Of a DNA stretch of 64,000 nucleotides, positions 22,925-33,949 are shown in pieces. The DNA is from Euclidia mi. Lineage: Eukaryota > Arthropoda > Insecta > Lepidoptera > Erebidae. Under the pieces are notes generated by a model. That model searched no databases, was not told the DNA's origin, and saw only the letters and a list, made by a program, of their open reading frames with translations. How positions within the stretch are numbered: the stretch's first letter is position 1; every line of letters starts with the position of its first letter. Both the position numbers and the translations under genes were made by a program. Location of the stretch: contig OX123183.2 in assembly GCA_944739405.2 (NCBI GenBank), positions 123,388,331 to 123,452,330 of the forward strand. The letters are read 5' to 3'.

Positions 22925-23112
22925 AAAGAAAGGAAAAGGAAATTTAAAAGGGCGTCATGGAAATCTTCCACATCGCCGTCAATTGGAAGCGTGCCCAGAA
23001 TGCTGGCAGCATTGCCACGTTGTATGGCAATGTTGATCTTTTGCGCCAAATACAGGCCAGCCTTCTGATCACGCGAGGCATCAGCCAGTCTCTTCGAGAG
23101 ATCTCTAAAAAG
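22925..23112 (-). other. Unrecognised exon-like coding fragment
   Basis: After a possible splice acceptor (TTTTTAG near 23105) the minus strand encodes about 57 residues with normal amino-acid composition and no low complexity. Segments include DLSKRLADASRDQKAGLYL and IAIQRGNAASILGTLP. Codon use is more GC-rich than its surroundings. The frame then runs into AT-rich sequence with no clear splice donor. It looks like an old or retroposed exon of a conserved protein, but I do not recognise the family. Confidence 0.45.
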
Positions 23113-23659
23113 TACCTATATTAAATAATCTTTATATTATGACCCACTTGGTGAAGCTACTCAAGTAGATCGCGAACGAAACAGTATTTCACTGTCAGAC
23201 TCCCAAAACCAAGAAATATATCTTATTCACACACCTGGAATATTTTATCGAAAATTGGTTAATTTACTGCAAATTGTTTTGAATATAATATTCTTGTTTG
23301 ATATATAAATGAAGATTACTTTGGTTAGTAAAATAAAGGTAAAGTGAGTAAGAGATTATTTTAGCCGTAATAAGATGTAGGTACTAACTGCTGTGTCTAG
23401 GTCTCGAGATTGCTACCTATTAGGTTCGAGAATTAATTATCGTCTGAGTTCTGGATTATATCTTACCTTTAACCTTTACCCTTAACTCTTTGTAACTTTG
23501 ATATGTTAGACTTTATTTATATTCTTTAATTGGTAAAGATACTCTGGTTAAGTGTGTGTTAGTTACTCTGGCAATTAATGAACATGCGTGCAGTAACCGG
23601 AACAGCATTATTTATATATTTACACTCATTCATTTAGTAGAACAGCTAGGTATATTTTT

Positions 23660-23898
23660 ATTTTATAGACTCACGCCTGTATAAGCAAAGGCGTAATATT
23701 ACACCCACATTTCGCCATGAATTCTTAGGTCCCACGTAATAGGAGGCGAGCCTATTGATGTTACCGGACGGACAGCGCCAGACGCCGTCCTGCTACTGAG
23801 AATTCGAAAAACCCAGTAACACTTTTGTCCAACCCGACATCGAACCCGGGACCTCCGATCAGCAGTCGCATACGCTATCCACTGGACCACGAAGGCTT
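23660..23898 (-). mobile_element. tRNA-derived SINE, family A
   Basis: Same head, B box (GGTCCCGGGTTCGATGTC) and body as the copy at 13805. The tail region (GCCTTTGC in place of CCCCTTCGGGG) is diverged. Confidence 0.8.
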
Positions 23899-23974
23899 TA
23901 GTTACATTATAAGCAGAGTTGCTCTACCAAATAAAAAGTAACTGCAACTGTTACAGCATTCGACTGCCGCTTAA

Positions 23975-24170
23975 AGGTCACAACTCATTAGAGCCACCCG
24001 TCATCCACTCCGCACGGCGTCCACGAGTGGTCCACGGGTGGACGTCGCGCGGACAACCAGCTGACCGCGCGCCGTCAACGAGTGAACGCCGCGAGGTCAA
24101 CGCGGCGACGAGCAGTTAACGCGCGGCAAGCATGCGAGCAGCAAGTTGTCACCGCGCGTGGACTAGTGCC
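23975..24170. mobile_element. GC-rich TTAA-bounded segment, possible piggyBac-type MITE
   Basis: A GC-rich island (GTCCACGAGTGG, GTCCACGGGTGG and similar short repeats) lies between TTAA at 23971-23974 and 24171-24174. The termini are only weakly inverted, so the assignment is tentative. Confidence 0.35.
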
Positions 24171-24179
24171 TTAAGCCAC

Positions 24180-24353
24180 GAGCCTTTTACACTGCGCTGA
24201 ATGTAGGTTCGATCCCACACTTGGTATGGTCCACAAACTGTTGTCTCGAGTCGGGTGGTCTAAGTCGAGCCTTTTACACTGCGCTGAATGTAGGTTCGAT
24301 CCCACACTTGGTATGGTCCACAAACTGTTGTCTCGAGTCGGGTGGTCTAAGTC
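24180..24353 (+). repeat. Exact tandem duplication of an 87 bp tRNA-like SINE piece
   Basis: Two identical 87 bp units (24180-24266, 24267-24353) each contain the B box GGTTCGATCCCAC and the GTTGTCTCGAGTCGGG segment of a SINE head. They are identical base for base, so the duplication is very recent or an assembly artefact. Confidence 0.9.
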
Positions 24354-24359
24354 AGTTAA

Positions 24360-25845
24360 TTGAATGTTTGTAGAGTCTGCCGGGACTTATACTTCGACTC
24401 GACACTCGACCTCTATATTTTAATAATAAATCGGTTAAAATTATACGCCGTAGGTCCGAGTATTCTTCCCACATTCTACGAGTATACCTTCTTACAGGAC
24501 AATAAAAATAAGGCAAAGGGGAAGCGAGTTTGGGAGAAAAAGGCGAGTACAGCTTCTCCTTTTTCCCTTTGTCTTGTAAGAACTTACGAGTGTTACTTAC
24601 TATGATCATAGAGTTAGTTATACAGATTAACTGTACTTTTTTATTACTAAGAACTTTCATCAGAACGTTAATTCAATACTTCCTTTAAATATGTGTAACT
24701 ACTGACAAAAGCCAAGCAAAGCTAGAATATTTATAAGTAGGTACAACATTTTGGTAACTTCAATTAAGTTATATAGCACCACATACCTGCTCGCAATTAT
24801 GTAGTTATATGTATAGATACATATATGTGTAGACAGCTAAGCACCTACAGCCTTATACGCACTCCACGTAGATATTTACTAGTTATAATTAATTCAACCG
24901 AATCTGCATATTGTATTAGAGTAGTGAGTATTTACCATCTTCAGGTATGTACTTGTCTAAGTAATAGTTATTACTCCGCCTGTACGCCTCGCGGTTATTA
25001 AGCGCCTACCCATCGAATATTGGAGCATTTAGTACATATTATACGGAGTACTAGCAAACCTTTAGTAACACATATATTATTGTGTCTTATTGTTAGTAAC
25101 ATATTTTTCTCTTGAAGTTAGTAAATAATGTATTTTAGATCTTATTAGATATCTAAGGATGTAATACATGTCGACGCTTGATAAGACATGAGCACTGATA
25201 GCTGACTGAGTCTGGTCTGATCATGGCATAAAGTTGCATTTTTGAGGTGTTACACACTATTTAAAAATATAAAGCTGGCTACCCACAGTGCGTGTATTTA
25301 CAGACTCATGCGCGCGGCACTTTTGATGCTACTCGATTCGCAGTATAACTACAAAGGTACCTCAAATCCGGTTAGACTAGAAATTGGACCCCGGGTTCCA
25401 AGACACAAGTAAGGGATGCAATCGGCATAACGTTTCTATTAGGATTATGATGATAGACAGTCGACAATAGTATTAGTCTCAGCGGATAAACATTAATCTA
25501 TTTAATTTTTTTCCTTACAAATTTATGAGCATTTACAAAACCTACTGAATTGTAATTTCGATACGTTTGATACCCTACCGCGAAAGATGTATATATCCAC
25601 AACTGTGAGGTCGCTCAGTGACAACACCGCGCATCAGTTAGATATGTGTGAGGCTATCATTAGCAGTAATTAGTTATAGCATGCTTGAGTGCCTTCACAA
25701 CTATCGCTACCTTATTGCCTAGCACTTATAGTTGTTACTGTTGATTCCTCTATAAAAACGTGCCTGTAGACCTTAGTGAACCGAGATGTTTAGATATATT
25801 TTTCTTCACGATTTAAAAGTACTTAAAATTACCATTATTTTTGTT
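24360..25845. other. Intergenic/intronic, no gene recognised
   Basis: Mostly AT-rich unique sequence. Small stretches near 25370-25420 resemble SINE bodies, but none is long enough to call. Confidence 0.5.
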
Positions 25846-25849
25846 GTCC

Positions 25850-26460
25850 ATGCTGCAGGCAGCGAGCCTAGTGGAGATACCAACAGACTGCCATGCGGAG
25901 GGTATTGGGTTCGAATCCACGGCGCGCACCAATGACTTTTCGGCGTTATTATGTGCGTATTAAATCGTCAATTATCGCTTGCCCCGTGCCTCGGAGAGCA
26001 CGTTAAGCCGTCGGTCCCGGTTGTCATGAAAATCTTTGACAGTCGTTAGAGTTCGTCAGTACCTCTAAATAAACTGACTCTAGTCTAAACCATGGAATAT
26101 CGCTATCCCTTCGGGTTGCAGAGGTCAGACAGGCAGTGGCTGGTTTATTCCCATCGGCCACACCCGAATCCGCCACCCCGGTGGCGGTTGCCACAGATTG
26201 GTTTTTAAGTGGCATAGTGAATAAACCGATGAAACTATAACACATAAATACGTACCATCGACCACAGTAGTGGCAAACGCTACTGTAAAAATCAATCTGT
26301 GCCAAACGCCACCGGGGTGGCGGATTCGGGGGTGGCCGATGGGAATAAACCGCAGTGGCTCCGTGGAAGAAAAATGTGAAGCTAATATTCAGCCAAATCC
26401 GTTTAGACTAGTAAGCGGACTCCAGATTGAAAACTGGGATAACGCTAGGAGGATGATTTT
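25850..26460 (+). mobile_element. tRNA-headed SINE (HaSE-like) split by a MITE
   Basis: The head GCGAGCCTAGTGGAGATACC and B box GGGTTCGAATCC are followed by the TCGTCAATTATCGCTTGC and ACGTTAAGCCGTCGGTCC body, a moth SINE type. The copy is split at 26142-26351 by a foldback MITE and resumes at 26361 with CCGTGGAAGAAAAATGTG, ending near the GCTAGGAGGATGAT tail. A second copy at 37505-37740 is uninterrupted at the same point. Confidence 0.85.
26142..26351. mobile_element. 210 bp foldback MITE (9 bp TSD, MULE-like)
   Basis: Terminal inverted repeats of about 65 bp start GGTTTATTCCCATCGGCCAC and differ at about five positions. The direct repeat GCAGTGGCT (26133-26141, 26352-26360) flanks the element. 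The homologous SINE at 37.6 kb has a single copy of the site, confirming the insertion. A 9 bp TSD suggests Mutator-type transposition; no coding capacity. Confidence 0.9.
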
Positions 26461-26612
26461 TGTTGTGCATAATTATGTTTCTATAATCCAATGTATTGAA
26501 TATCGAATTGAAATAAATATTTTTGGACGAAGATCCAAAGTCTAATTGTGTAAGTGAGTCTGGTATTATTCGTAATCCTTATTGACGAATACTAAAGTAT
26601 CAAGGACATTTT

Positions 26613-28062
26613 ATGATAGAGTTCGAACACTCTCATCATATTATAAGTTTTACTAACTTAAAAGTCACGTCTAACCGCGACCTCAAACTATATATACTAA
26701 AGGGTCCCCAAAGTGTACGAGAATTGCGTTTGAATGGACAGCTAATTAGGACGGTGGAGAGTTTCAGGTACCTTGGTCACATCGTGACGTCAAAGATGAC
26801 TGATAATGACGATATAGAACCCCAGAGACGTGCTTTGTGCGTGGTGGGTAATATGATTGCGAGAAGATTCTTTAATGCGGCGCCTGACGTGAAGATTACA
26901 CTTTTTAAATCATTCTGCCAGATTTACCGATTACACTGTAAACTCGCACAATACCATCAGAGTGGCATACAATAACATATACCGGCAACTTATGGGGTTA
27001 CCACGAAGTTGTAGCGCGTCCGGAATGTTTTTTGATGCGCGCGTTGATACTTTTAATGTCATTCAGCGGAAAAGAATAGCGTCCTTTATGTCCAGAGTTG
27101 ACATGTGTAAAAATACCATACTTAGAAGTATATCGGAGCGCCTGCTGCAGCTCGGTTTCAAGGAGTACCCCAGCATATTGCCGAGAATATTGGGATCCTC
27201 GGCGTCGAAATATCGAACAAAGTCCAATTTGGGAGTCATTTGGAGGATAAAACCAAATTGGCAAGCAAGAAGCTAGGAGTGCTGAACCGGGCTAAGCGGT
27301 ACTTCACACCAAGCCAACGGCTTATTCTTTATAAAGCGCAAGTCCGGCCACATGTGGAGTACTGCTCACATCTCTGGGCCGGAGCGCCAAAATATCAGCT
27401 TGATCCACTTGACTCCCTACAGAGACGAGCTGTTCGAATCGTCGATGATCCCGATCATGAGATAGGCTATATAGGCTAGACTTGAGTCGCTGGAGCAGCG
27501 GAGAGACTTTGGTTCTCTCTGCGTATTTTACCGACTCTTTCACGGGGAGTGCTCCGAAGAATTGTTTAATTTGGTGCCAGGGTCACCCTTCTACCAACGT
27601 ACCACTCGCCGACGCAGTAGAGTTCACCCGTACTACCTGGAAGCGTTATCATCTAGTACAGTGCGCTTCCAGCGATCTTTTCTACCACGTACGTGTAGGC
27701 TCTGGAATGAACTACCTGCTGCGGTATTTCCCGAGCACTATGACTTGTCCTTCTTCAAACGAGGTTTAAAGAGAGCATTACTTTCACGGTAGGCAGTGGC
27801 TTTACTGTGTATACCCTGACATTAGCGAAGTCCATGAGCAGCGGTTACCGTTTACCATCAGATGGGCTGTTCGCTCGTCTGCCACTAGCAACAATAAAAA
27901 AAAAAAAAGGATCCTACGTACCGACGATGGATGGCTATTGTCACCTAATCTGTAATAGGTTACTTTTATACATTTTATACTTTTTTTAACTGCTGTTTTC
28001 TATTGTGTGTCGACCTTGTATATGGACCTTAGAGCCTAAAATAAAGTCTTATTATTATTATA
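26613..28062 (+). pseudogene. 3' part of a non-LTR retrotransposon (LINE A)
   Basis: This encodes the region after the RT core (SFRYLGHIVTSKMTDNDDIE, YNNIYRQLMGLPRSCSASGM, NVIQRKRIASFMSRV), with a frame slip near 26925. It is interrupted at 27200-27908 by LINE B and resumes in the same codon phase at 27916. It ends in the AATAAAGTC(TTA)n tail near 28062. RT catalytic motifs are absent. Confidence 0.75.
27200..27908 (+). mobile_element. 5'-truncated LINE B nested in LINE A
   Basis: The direct repeat GGATCCT (27193-27199, 27909-27915) flanks a 709 bp insertion ending in a poly-A tract. It encodes a Jockey/CR1-type post-RT region. Motifs are LASKKLGVLNRAKRYF, AQVRPHVEYCSHLWAGAP and LQRRAVRIVDD. 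After a frameshift near 27470 come LEQRRDFGSLCVFYRLFHG and RSFLPRTCRLWNELP. The 3' UTR contains GGTTACCGTTTACCATCAG before the A-tail. Confidence 0.85.
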
Positions 28063-28411
28063 TAATACGAGCGAAACATTTTAGAAAACAGAGGTATTGT
28101 ACCAAGATGTTAGCTAACGCGATTACGACCAATTCAATGAACTTGTATAATAATTCCACGTGCTACCGTAGCTTCAATACCTTGGGGGTATTATACACCC
28201 ACTCTTTACTCAAACCAATAGAGAAAATAGACGAGCTAACCAAAAACCTTGTATTCAAACAAACATCGTTATAAAACCAAACTTGTTACAACTTTACCTA
28301 CCTATTGTTTAAATTAACCAAAACAATGCAACACTTTCAAATTACTCCTGAAAGCATTTGGCAATTAATAAATGAAAATTAATTAATTTAATGTTGGCAG
28401 TTCTGAAATTC

Positions 28412-28654
28412 CGTTTTAGTCCGTGTGGTGACGGATTAAGAATACTGAATGTCACCACCCCATATCATCCCATGGGTGTCGTAAGAGCCGACAAAGGGAG
28501 CATACTATGCAGAGAATAGCACTGCAAGAGAAGGAAAACTTGATATAAACCCTATACCAACCCGTTTGGCCAACGTGGTATAGTAGGCCAATTCCTCCTT
28601 TCAAAGGAGAGGCTTAGTCCAGTAGTGGACTGTTAGTGAAGGCTGATGATGATG
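28412..28654 (+). mobile_element. SINE-like element (CCGTGTGGTGACGG family), copy 2
   Basis: Flanked by the 13 bp direct repeat AGTTCTGAAATTC (28399-28411, 28655-28667). It ends in GGCTGATGATGATG, a tail of the kind used in target-primed reverse transcription. Closely similar to copies 1 and 3. Confidence 0.85.
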
Positions 28655-29049
28655 AGTTCTGAAATTCAGATTATATTAATTTGGTCTGTAAACTTATTTA
28701 CAAAGTAACTCTGTAACATAATGAAACGAAAAGTTGTCTAAGTATTTGTACGAAAAGGATTAGATATGATTGCTATGTCTATTTTGCTTTAAAGAGGAGA
28801 TTATTTATTTTAGTTTAACTATTTTATACTAATCTTTTTATCTTCGTGAAAATTTTCATTTTGGTCTAAAGGTAGCACGCTGTACCTACCGGTACCGTAA
28901 AGCTGCAGCACGGCGCTGGCTCGAAGTTTGAAGATATCTGTCGCATCAAGAATATATTATGTTTAGCGACAGACTTCACTAACATTCTATCTACGGACGC
29001 AAAGACTACCAAGAATCAAAACAACTATTTGTGGACTACTTATAGGTAG

Positions 29050-29085
29050 TATTGTCTCGTGCGAGAATCGAATTCCCAACACTAA
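29050..29085 (-). mobile_element. SINE head fragment
   Basis: TTGTCTCGTGCGAGAATCGA matches the tRNA-like head of the SINE at 62490-62690. Only this piece remains, directly before a family A SINE. Confidence 0.5.
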
Positions 29086-29096
29086 CACTACTTACA

Positions 29097-29357
29097 TTAC
29101 ATTACTGCCTCGTTGGTCTCGCGGCATAAATGTGCGCGTAGGATTGGGAGGTCTTGGGTTCGATTCCCGGGTTGAGCAAGGTGTTATTGGGTTTTCCGTT
29201 AGGAAATTCTCGTTAGCAGCACGGAGTCTGGTAATATGCCCGGTACGGCAATAGGCTCGCCCCCTATTACGTGGGACCTAAAACTTCATGGCAAAATGTG
29301 GGTGTAATATTACACCTCTGCCTACATCTATAAATAAATAGTCTATAAATAAATAAA
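29097..29357 (+). mobile_element. tRNA-derived SINE, family A
   Basis: A-box and B-box head (CTCGTTGGTCTCGCGGCA, TTGGGTTCGATTCCCG), GCACGGAGTCTGG body and (AAAT)n-like tail. Flanked by the direct repeat CACTACTTACA (29086-29096 and 29358-29368). Confidence 0.9.
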
Positions 29358-29800
29358 CACTACTTACACTACTGCGCCGTACGGGCAGTCAACTTGAAAT
29401 GTTGTAATTTTCACTGTACAGTTCACCTAAACGGTTTCTTGTTCATAATACGGAAACAAACCAAGATTGATGTTTCTGTTTAATATTTTTAATAATGTAA
29501 TTATATTAACATAATTAGTGAACCCAACAATATCGGTGACTTGATTGAAGATCGATAATTGATTAATTGACTACACACAACTTGTGTTTTGTTTCATGTA
29601 AATTCAAAGTTATACTCACTAGCTTAAACACGAAATCTCGAAAACTACGTGGCAAACGAGCAAGCGGATCTCCTGATGGTAAGCTATTACTTCCGCCTAA
29701 TACAGATACTACAGGAAAATACATGAATTAATATAATTGTAGGTATTATTTTATTTTTATTTTGTTTTTATTTAAAAGTAAGTACTAACATAGTTACGTA

Positions 29801-32206
29801 CAGTACTCCCAAATTAATAATGCGCATGCAGATCTTCGTTAATTGTCGCATTCCCGGAAACACCCGAATCATTGAATTGTAAGAGCCCTAAACAATGCAC
29901 TTGCATTTTGCACCTTGTTCGAAAGAAATAGGAGTGAATATTATGTGTACACAATCGAAAACAATCCGGGCGGTCGGCGGTGGTCGCCGGTCCGTCAAAG
30001 GTCCGTCATTTCCAGGTATAATATATTAGTCTATGGTCCGTCAGTCGTCTTTATATAATGGTGGTGACTGCACGTGTTCTCTCTGTGTGGAATTATATAG
30101 AGCTGCTATTACACACCCTTCATGGTTTTGTTTTCAAAGGTGAATTTAATTATGTTATTCAAATTTAAATAGTTTATTTTGTAAAATAGGTAAATATACT
30201 AACATTTTTCACGGCTTGTTAATATAAAAAAAATAAAAATACCTACTTTAAATTCATATTAAGTACTAGAAAAAACATTTTAAAAAGATACACACAATAA
30301 ACAAATAGATATAGGAATAAATAATATTTTTCATTTTCTTTCAGACGTATTCTTCCAGAATGGATAAATTTAAACGTGGAAAGCCACTTAAGTCACAAGC
30401 ACGGCAAATGGTATTTAATGTGTACCTTTAGTTCTTAAATGAAGCCAATGTTTTCAAAAAAGACTATGATGGTTATTTAAAAAAAATTCAGGACCGTGTT
30501 ACAAAAGCTACAGGAATTTCACGACGAACTTTGACTAATATTTTAAAAGAAAAAAAACAGAATCAATCAATGAAATTTTTCACACCGAAAAAAGGAAAAC
30601 CTAAAAGTAGATTTCGGCTGGGACTTGATGATTTCGACTACTGTGTTATTCGTAATATGATATACAATTTTCACTTCACGCTCAAAGAACTCCCAACTGT
30701 AAATAATTTGAGAAAAAAGTTGATCGAAGCTATTAATTTCAAAGGCTGTGCAGAGACTTTAAGGCTGATCTTGAAAGAAATGGGGTTTAGGTCTCTGAAA
30801 ACTGATAATAACAGACGGTCACTTATGGAAAAGCATGATATACGTTTAAAAAGGATCAAATATCTCGGAGAAATACAACAGCTGAGGAATTCTGGTAGAA
30901 ATAAAGTGTTTATGGACGAGTCATACGTGCATACATTACAGACTAGGGGTAAAACTTGGCAAGATAGCAGCAAAAAAGGTATCAAACAACCCATTTCCAA
31001 AGGAGAGAGAATAATTATTGTACACGCAGGCAATGAAAAAGGCTTCGTCCCAGGGGCTCTAATGTTACATAAATGTGTCGACTCAGAAGGTGATTATCAT
31101 AAAGAAATAAACACGGAACGTTATCAAGCTTGGCTACGCAATCAATTGATTCCTAACTTGCCTCCTGCTAGTGTGTTGGTAATTGACAACGCCCCATATC
31201 ATAATAAGCTGTCTGTGAAACCACCAAACTCAAACACACCTAAATCACAAATGATAGCTTGGTTACAACAACACAACATTCCGCATGACCTAAAGAAACT
31301 GAAACCCGATTTGTATGAAATTATAAAAAGACATAAAGAGAAATACACAGAATTTGTCATTGACCGTATAATGGAGGAACGTGGGCATCAAATTATACGA
31401 TTGCCACCATATCATCCCGATTTTAAGCCCATTGAAAATATTTGGTCCCAAATCAAGCAACACGTAGCCAAAAAAAATATTGCAATGACTGTCACGTCAG
31501 TTAAAGATGCTATATTAGAAAAAATCAATAATATAGGACCAGAAGAATGGAAAAAAGTTTGTGATCATGCTGTTAAATGCGAAGATGAATATAGACAATT
31601 TGACCCAAGAATCGATAGTTTTTCTGATGAAATGATTATTTACACAGGTGATAGCAGTGAGGAAAGTATCAATGAACAAGAGCATAATGAAAGTTCTGAT
31701 GAATCTACGATGTCAGGAGAGATCCTCCCTGATTCTGATTATTTTTTTTGTAATTGTAATATTATTCTGGAATGATCACTGCTGTAAATACTTTTGAACT
31801 GAGATGTTATGATTAGATTTCTAAGATTTTAATGTAACCTGTGTTTGAAAACCATTTTTCTTCTTCTAATATAAACCTTGTATTACTTAAACCTTCTTTT
31901 CTTCCATCATTACACCAGCTACAGCAAGACACTTAAAAAGTATTATAATCGAAGTAAATCAATTCAACAAAAATTGTAGCATATTCGCTATCGTGTGGTT
32001 TTCTTCACTATTTACTTATATGGAACTATCGAATCAAATTTATTAACTGATAAATCAATATTTTTTTTTTAGCACAAAAAACATGATTTTACTAAATTAT
32101 GCACTTAACAACTCTATATACATATCGTCTTCCGACGCTCGGGGAATACGACCGTTGCCGAACAGTGACGAAGATTTCTATGCGCATTATCACTTTGGGA
32201 GACCTG
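29801..32206 (+). mobile_element. Full-length IS630-Tc1-mariner element, DD82E (Sailor-like)
   Basis: The 2406 bp element is flanked by TA (29799-29800, 32207-32208). Terminal inverted repeats of about 48 bp start CAGTACTCCCAAA on the left and CAGGTCTCCCAAA on the right and share ATAATGCGCAT and ATCTTCGT. A single transposase gene fills the centre. The catalytic spacing of 82 residues between the second Asp and Glu matches the published DD82E/Sailor group. It lies wholly upstream of the first GABA-B-R2 exon seen. Confidence 0.88.
30360..31775 (+). pseudogene. DD82E (Sailor-like) transposase with one premature stop
   Basis: The likely start is the ATG at 30360 (MDKFKRGKPLKSQARQ), just after a possible intron acceptor (TTTCTTTCAG). 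Codon 24 is TAG (30429-30431), and the frame is then open to 31775. Downstream is a helix-turn-helix region (TKATGISRRTLTNILKEKK). The DDE_3-type domain has catalytic Asp in VFMDESYVH, Asp in VIDNAPYHN and Glu in DFKPIENIWSQ, with 82 residues between the last two. The acidic Ser/Glu-rich tail is unusual. Internal initiation after the stop would give 414 residues lacking the start of the DNA-binding region. Confidence 0.85.
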
Positions 32207-32565
32207 TAAGTTGTATCACTAACAAAGATCTATGGAGCATGTTTCCGAAATAAACGTTTTATTATTACATTAATACCTATCACTGCAACGGAGCAGACAC
32301 AAGGGCGGCCTTGCCAAGCCTTCTGGGAAAAGGAATAGAAAGAGGAGCGGGGTGGGGAAGAAGCATTCACCAGTCGAGCCGCAATTCAGCAAGGCTCTAT
32401 TTTTAGTGTAGTGGCGTATACTATGCGAACTTTGATTAATCTAAGTATGCGAACTGCATTAGGTCGAGTGGAGATCACACACAAAAACACCGTGGTGGTT
32501 TTAGTGAGTAGAGTTTTATGTGGTGGTTTAACAAAGCTTAACTAATATGATTATATTTGTTTCAG

Positions 32566-32631
32566 GAGCTTGACACAAGAATCATCATCGGCAGCTTCTC
32601 ACAAGAGATGATACCGAAGTTCTTCTGTGAG
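32566..32631 (+). CDS. GABA-B-R2: GABA-B receptor subunit 2, exon a (ligand-binding fold)
   Basis: The acceptor TTTGTTTCAG and donor GAG/GTCAGT bound 22 codons in phase 0. ELDTRIIIGSFSQEM and FFCE match the Venus-flytrap segment of insect GABA-B-R2. This class C G-protein-coupled receptor subunit pairs with R1 in the neuronal plasma membrane and couples to Gi/o. Earlier exons (signal peptide and first lobe) were not found in the window, so they lie to the left or are missing. Confidence 0.85.
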
Positions 32632-33157
32632 GTCAGTGACCTATTTATTAACATTTTAAACCTTTATTTATCGTAGCGATATTTCGCTGTCGACACACGT
32701 GGACATTTCATTTATTCGTCACTCATCCACTACCATTGGCAATGTTTTCATTTTTTTTTTGTTTACTTAAATGACGATTATGACTATTAGTAGGTTCAGT
32801 TTATTTTCCTTTATTTTCTGTAATATACTACCATAATAAATTCGTTAATATGTATACCTATAGTTTATTATTCGATGAGACCAGTATTCTTACGTCTAAA
32901 ATTCGTAAGTTTTGTGCATTTAAATAATTCCTGAAATATTATCTGAGTAACAAACGCAGAACACGCAATTTAATAACTACAATGTTACGAAGTAATGTGG
33001 TTCCGAACTCTGATTACGGAATAGGTTTCGTGGTGCCAACCATAGGCATACAAACAGGGAGCACCGCCTTTGGTTCTTACACATATCCTAGGTTGCAGTT
33101 GCACTCATCATGTTATGCAGAAAGCGACGAAAACTTATCGGCCATTGGCCACCGCCG

Positions 33158-33275
33158 CGCTCACCAACGGAGTGGCGGCGAAGAGACTAATTCAGAAATC
33201 CGTATTATAAGGCGTTTTAGACGAATTTAAATTGTTTCTGAATTAGTCTCTTCGCTGCCGCTCCGTTGGTGAGCG
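33158..33275. repeat. Foldback element, 41 bp arms, in a GABA-B-R2 intron
   Basis: Arms 33158-33198 and 33235-33275 are inverted copies with two mismatches (CGCTCACCAACGGAG and its complement), with a 36-base AT-rich loop. Probably a small MITE; no TSD was established. Confidence 0.8.
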
Positions 33276-33352
33276 CTGACCGTAAACTTGACTATAGCCA
33301 TAAAATATACCTCTATACATCAAATCCTGCATCTTGATCTATGTACCCACAG

Positions 33353-33529
33353 GCGTTCCGGCTAGGCATGTTCGGTGCAGAGTATGCGTGGCTTGTCTCA
33401 GGCATGCCGCCGCGCATCCGCACCGCGGCCCCGTGCGCGCGGGCGCAACTGGCGCGGGCGCTGGAGGGCCTCGTCACCGTCACGGCGCACAGGGGCATCG
33501 TGGGGGATAGCGCTTCTTATTCCGGACTG
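33353..33529 (+). CDS. GABA-B-R2: GABA-B-R2, exon b (ligand-binding fold)
   Basis: 59 codons, phase 0 to phase 0, between CCCACAG and GTAAGT. AFRLGMFGAEYAWLVSG continues directly from exon a, and VTAHRGIVGDSASYSGL closes it, as in the fly protein. The exon is strongly GC-rich in its centre. A LINE tail begins within about ten bases of the splice donor. Confidence 0.9.
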
Positions 33530-33536
33530 GTAAGTA

Positions 33537-33645
33537 TTCGCAGCTGGACAAGAGAAGCTGAAAATCGGGCTCGGTGGCGTGCCATTGGAGAGGCCTATAT
33601 CCAGCAGGACTACGGCAGGCTGATGATGATGATGCAGTATTGTTT
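33537..33645 (+). mobile_element. LINE 3' tail beside a splice donor
   Basis: Encodes WTREAENRARWRAIGEAYIQ, the usual C-terminus of a lepidopteran LINE, and ends in a (GAT)n tail. It begins within about ten bases of the donor of GABA-B-R2 exon b. Confidence 0.75.
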
Positions 33646-33742
33646 CGTCAAGGGTACATCTTGTAAATATTGAAAAAAAATATAAGAAGCGAAAGTGGGG
33701 CAGAAATGTTGGAAATTATACAGTAAACTGTTTATGAGAAAA

Positions 33743-33949
33743 CTAGTCGACGCCAGCGGCTTCGCACGCACATATTTTCGAATGTCCCGTTTTGCCCGAT
33801 CCCGTGGGAATTTCGGGAAATCCCGTCTTAGTGCACCCCCACGGTGCCCAAGGAATATACATGCAAAATTTCATCTTCTTACGACCAGTAGTTTCGGCTG
33901 TAGCGTGTCTGTCAGTCAGTCAGTAACGCAAGGATTTTATATATTAAGG
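33743..33949 (-). mobile_element. Helitron-like short element, copy 1
   Basis: On the minus strand it runs from TTAATATATAAAATCC through GCTACAGCCGAAACTAC to a CTAGT end. Its TC start is altered to CC. Same family as 37915-38121. Confidence 0.6.

Noticed and set aside
32095..32210. Possible GABA-B-R2 exon upstream of exon a
   Set aside because: The sequence is the right inverted repeat of the Sailor-like transposon; GTAAG there includes the TA target duplication.
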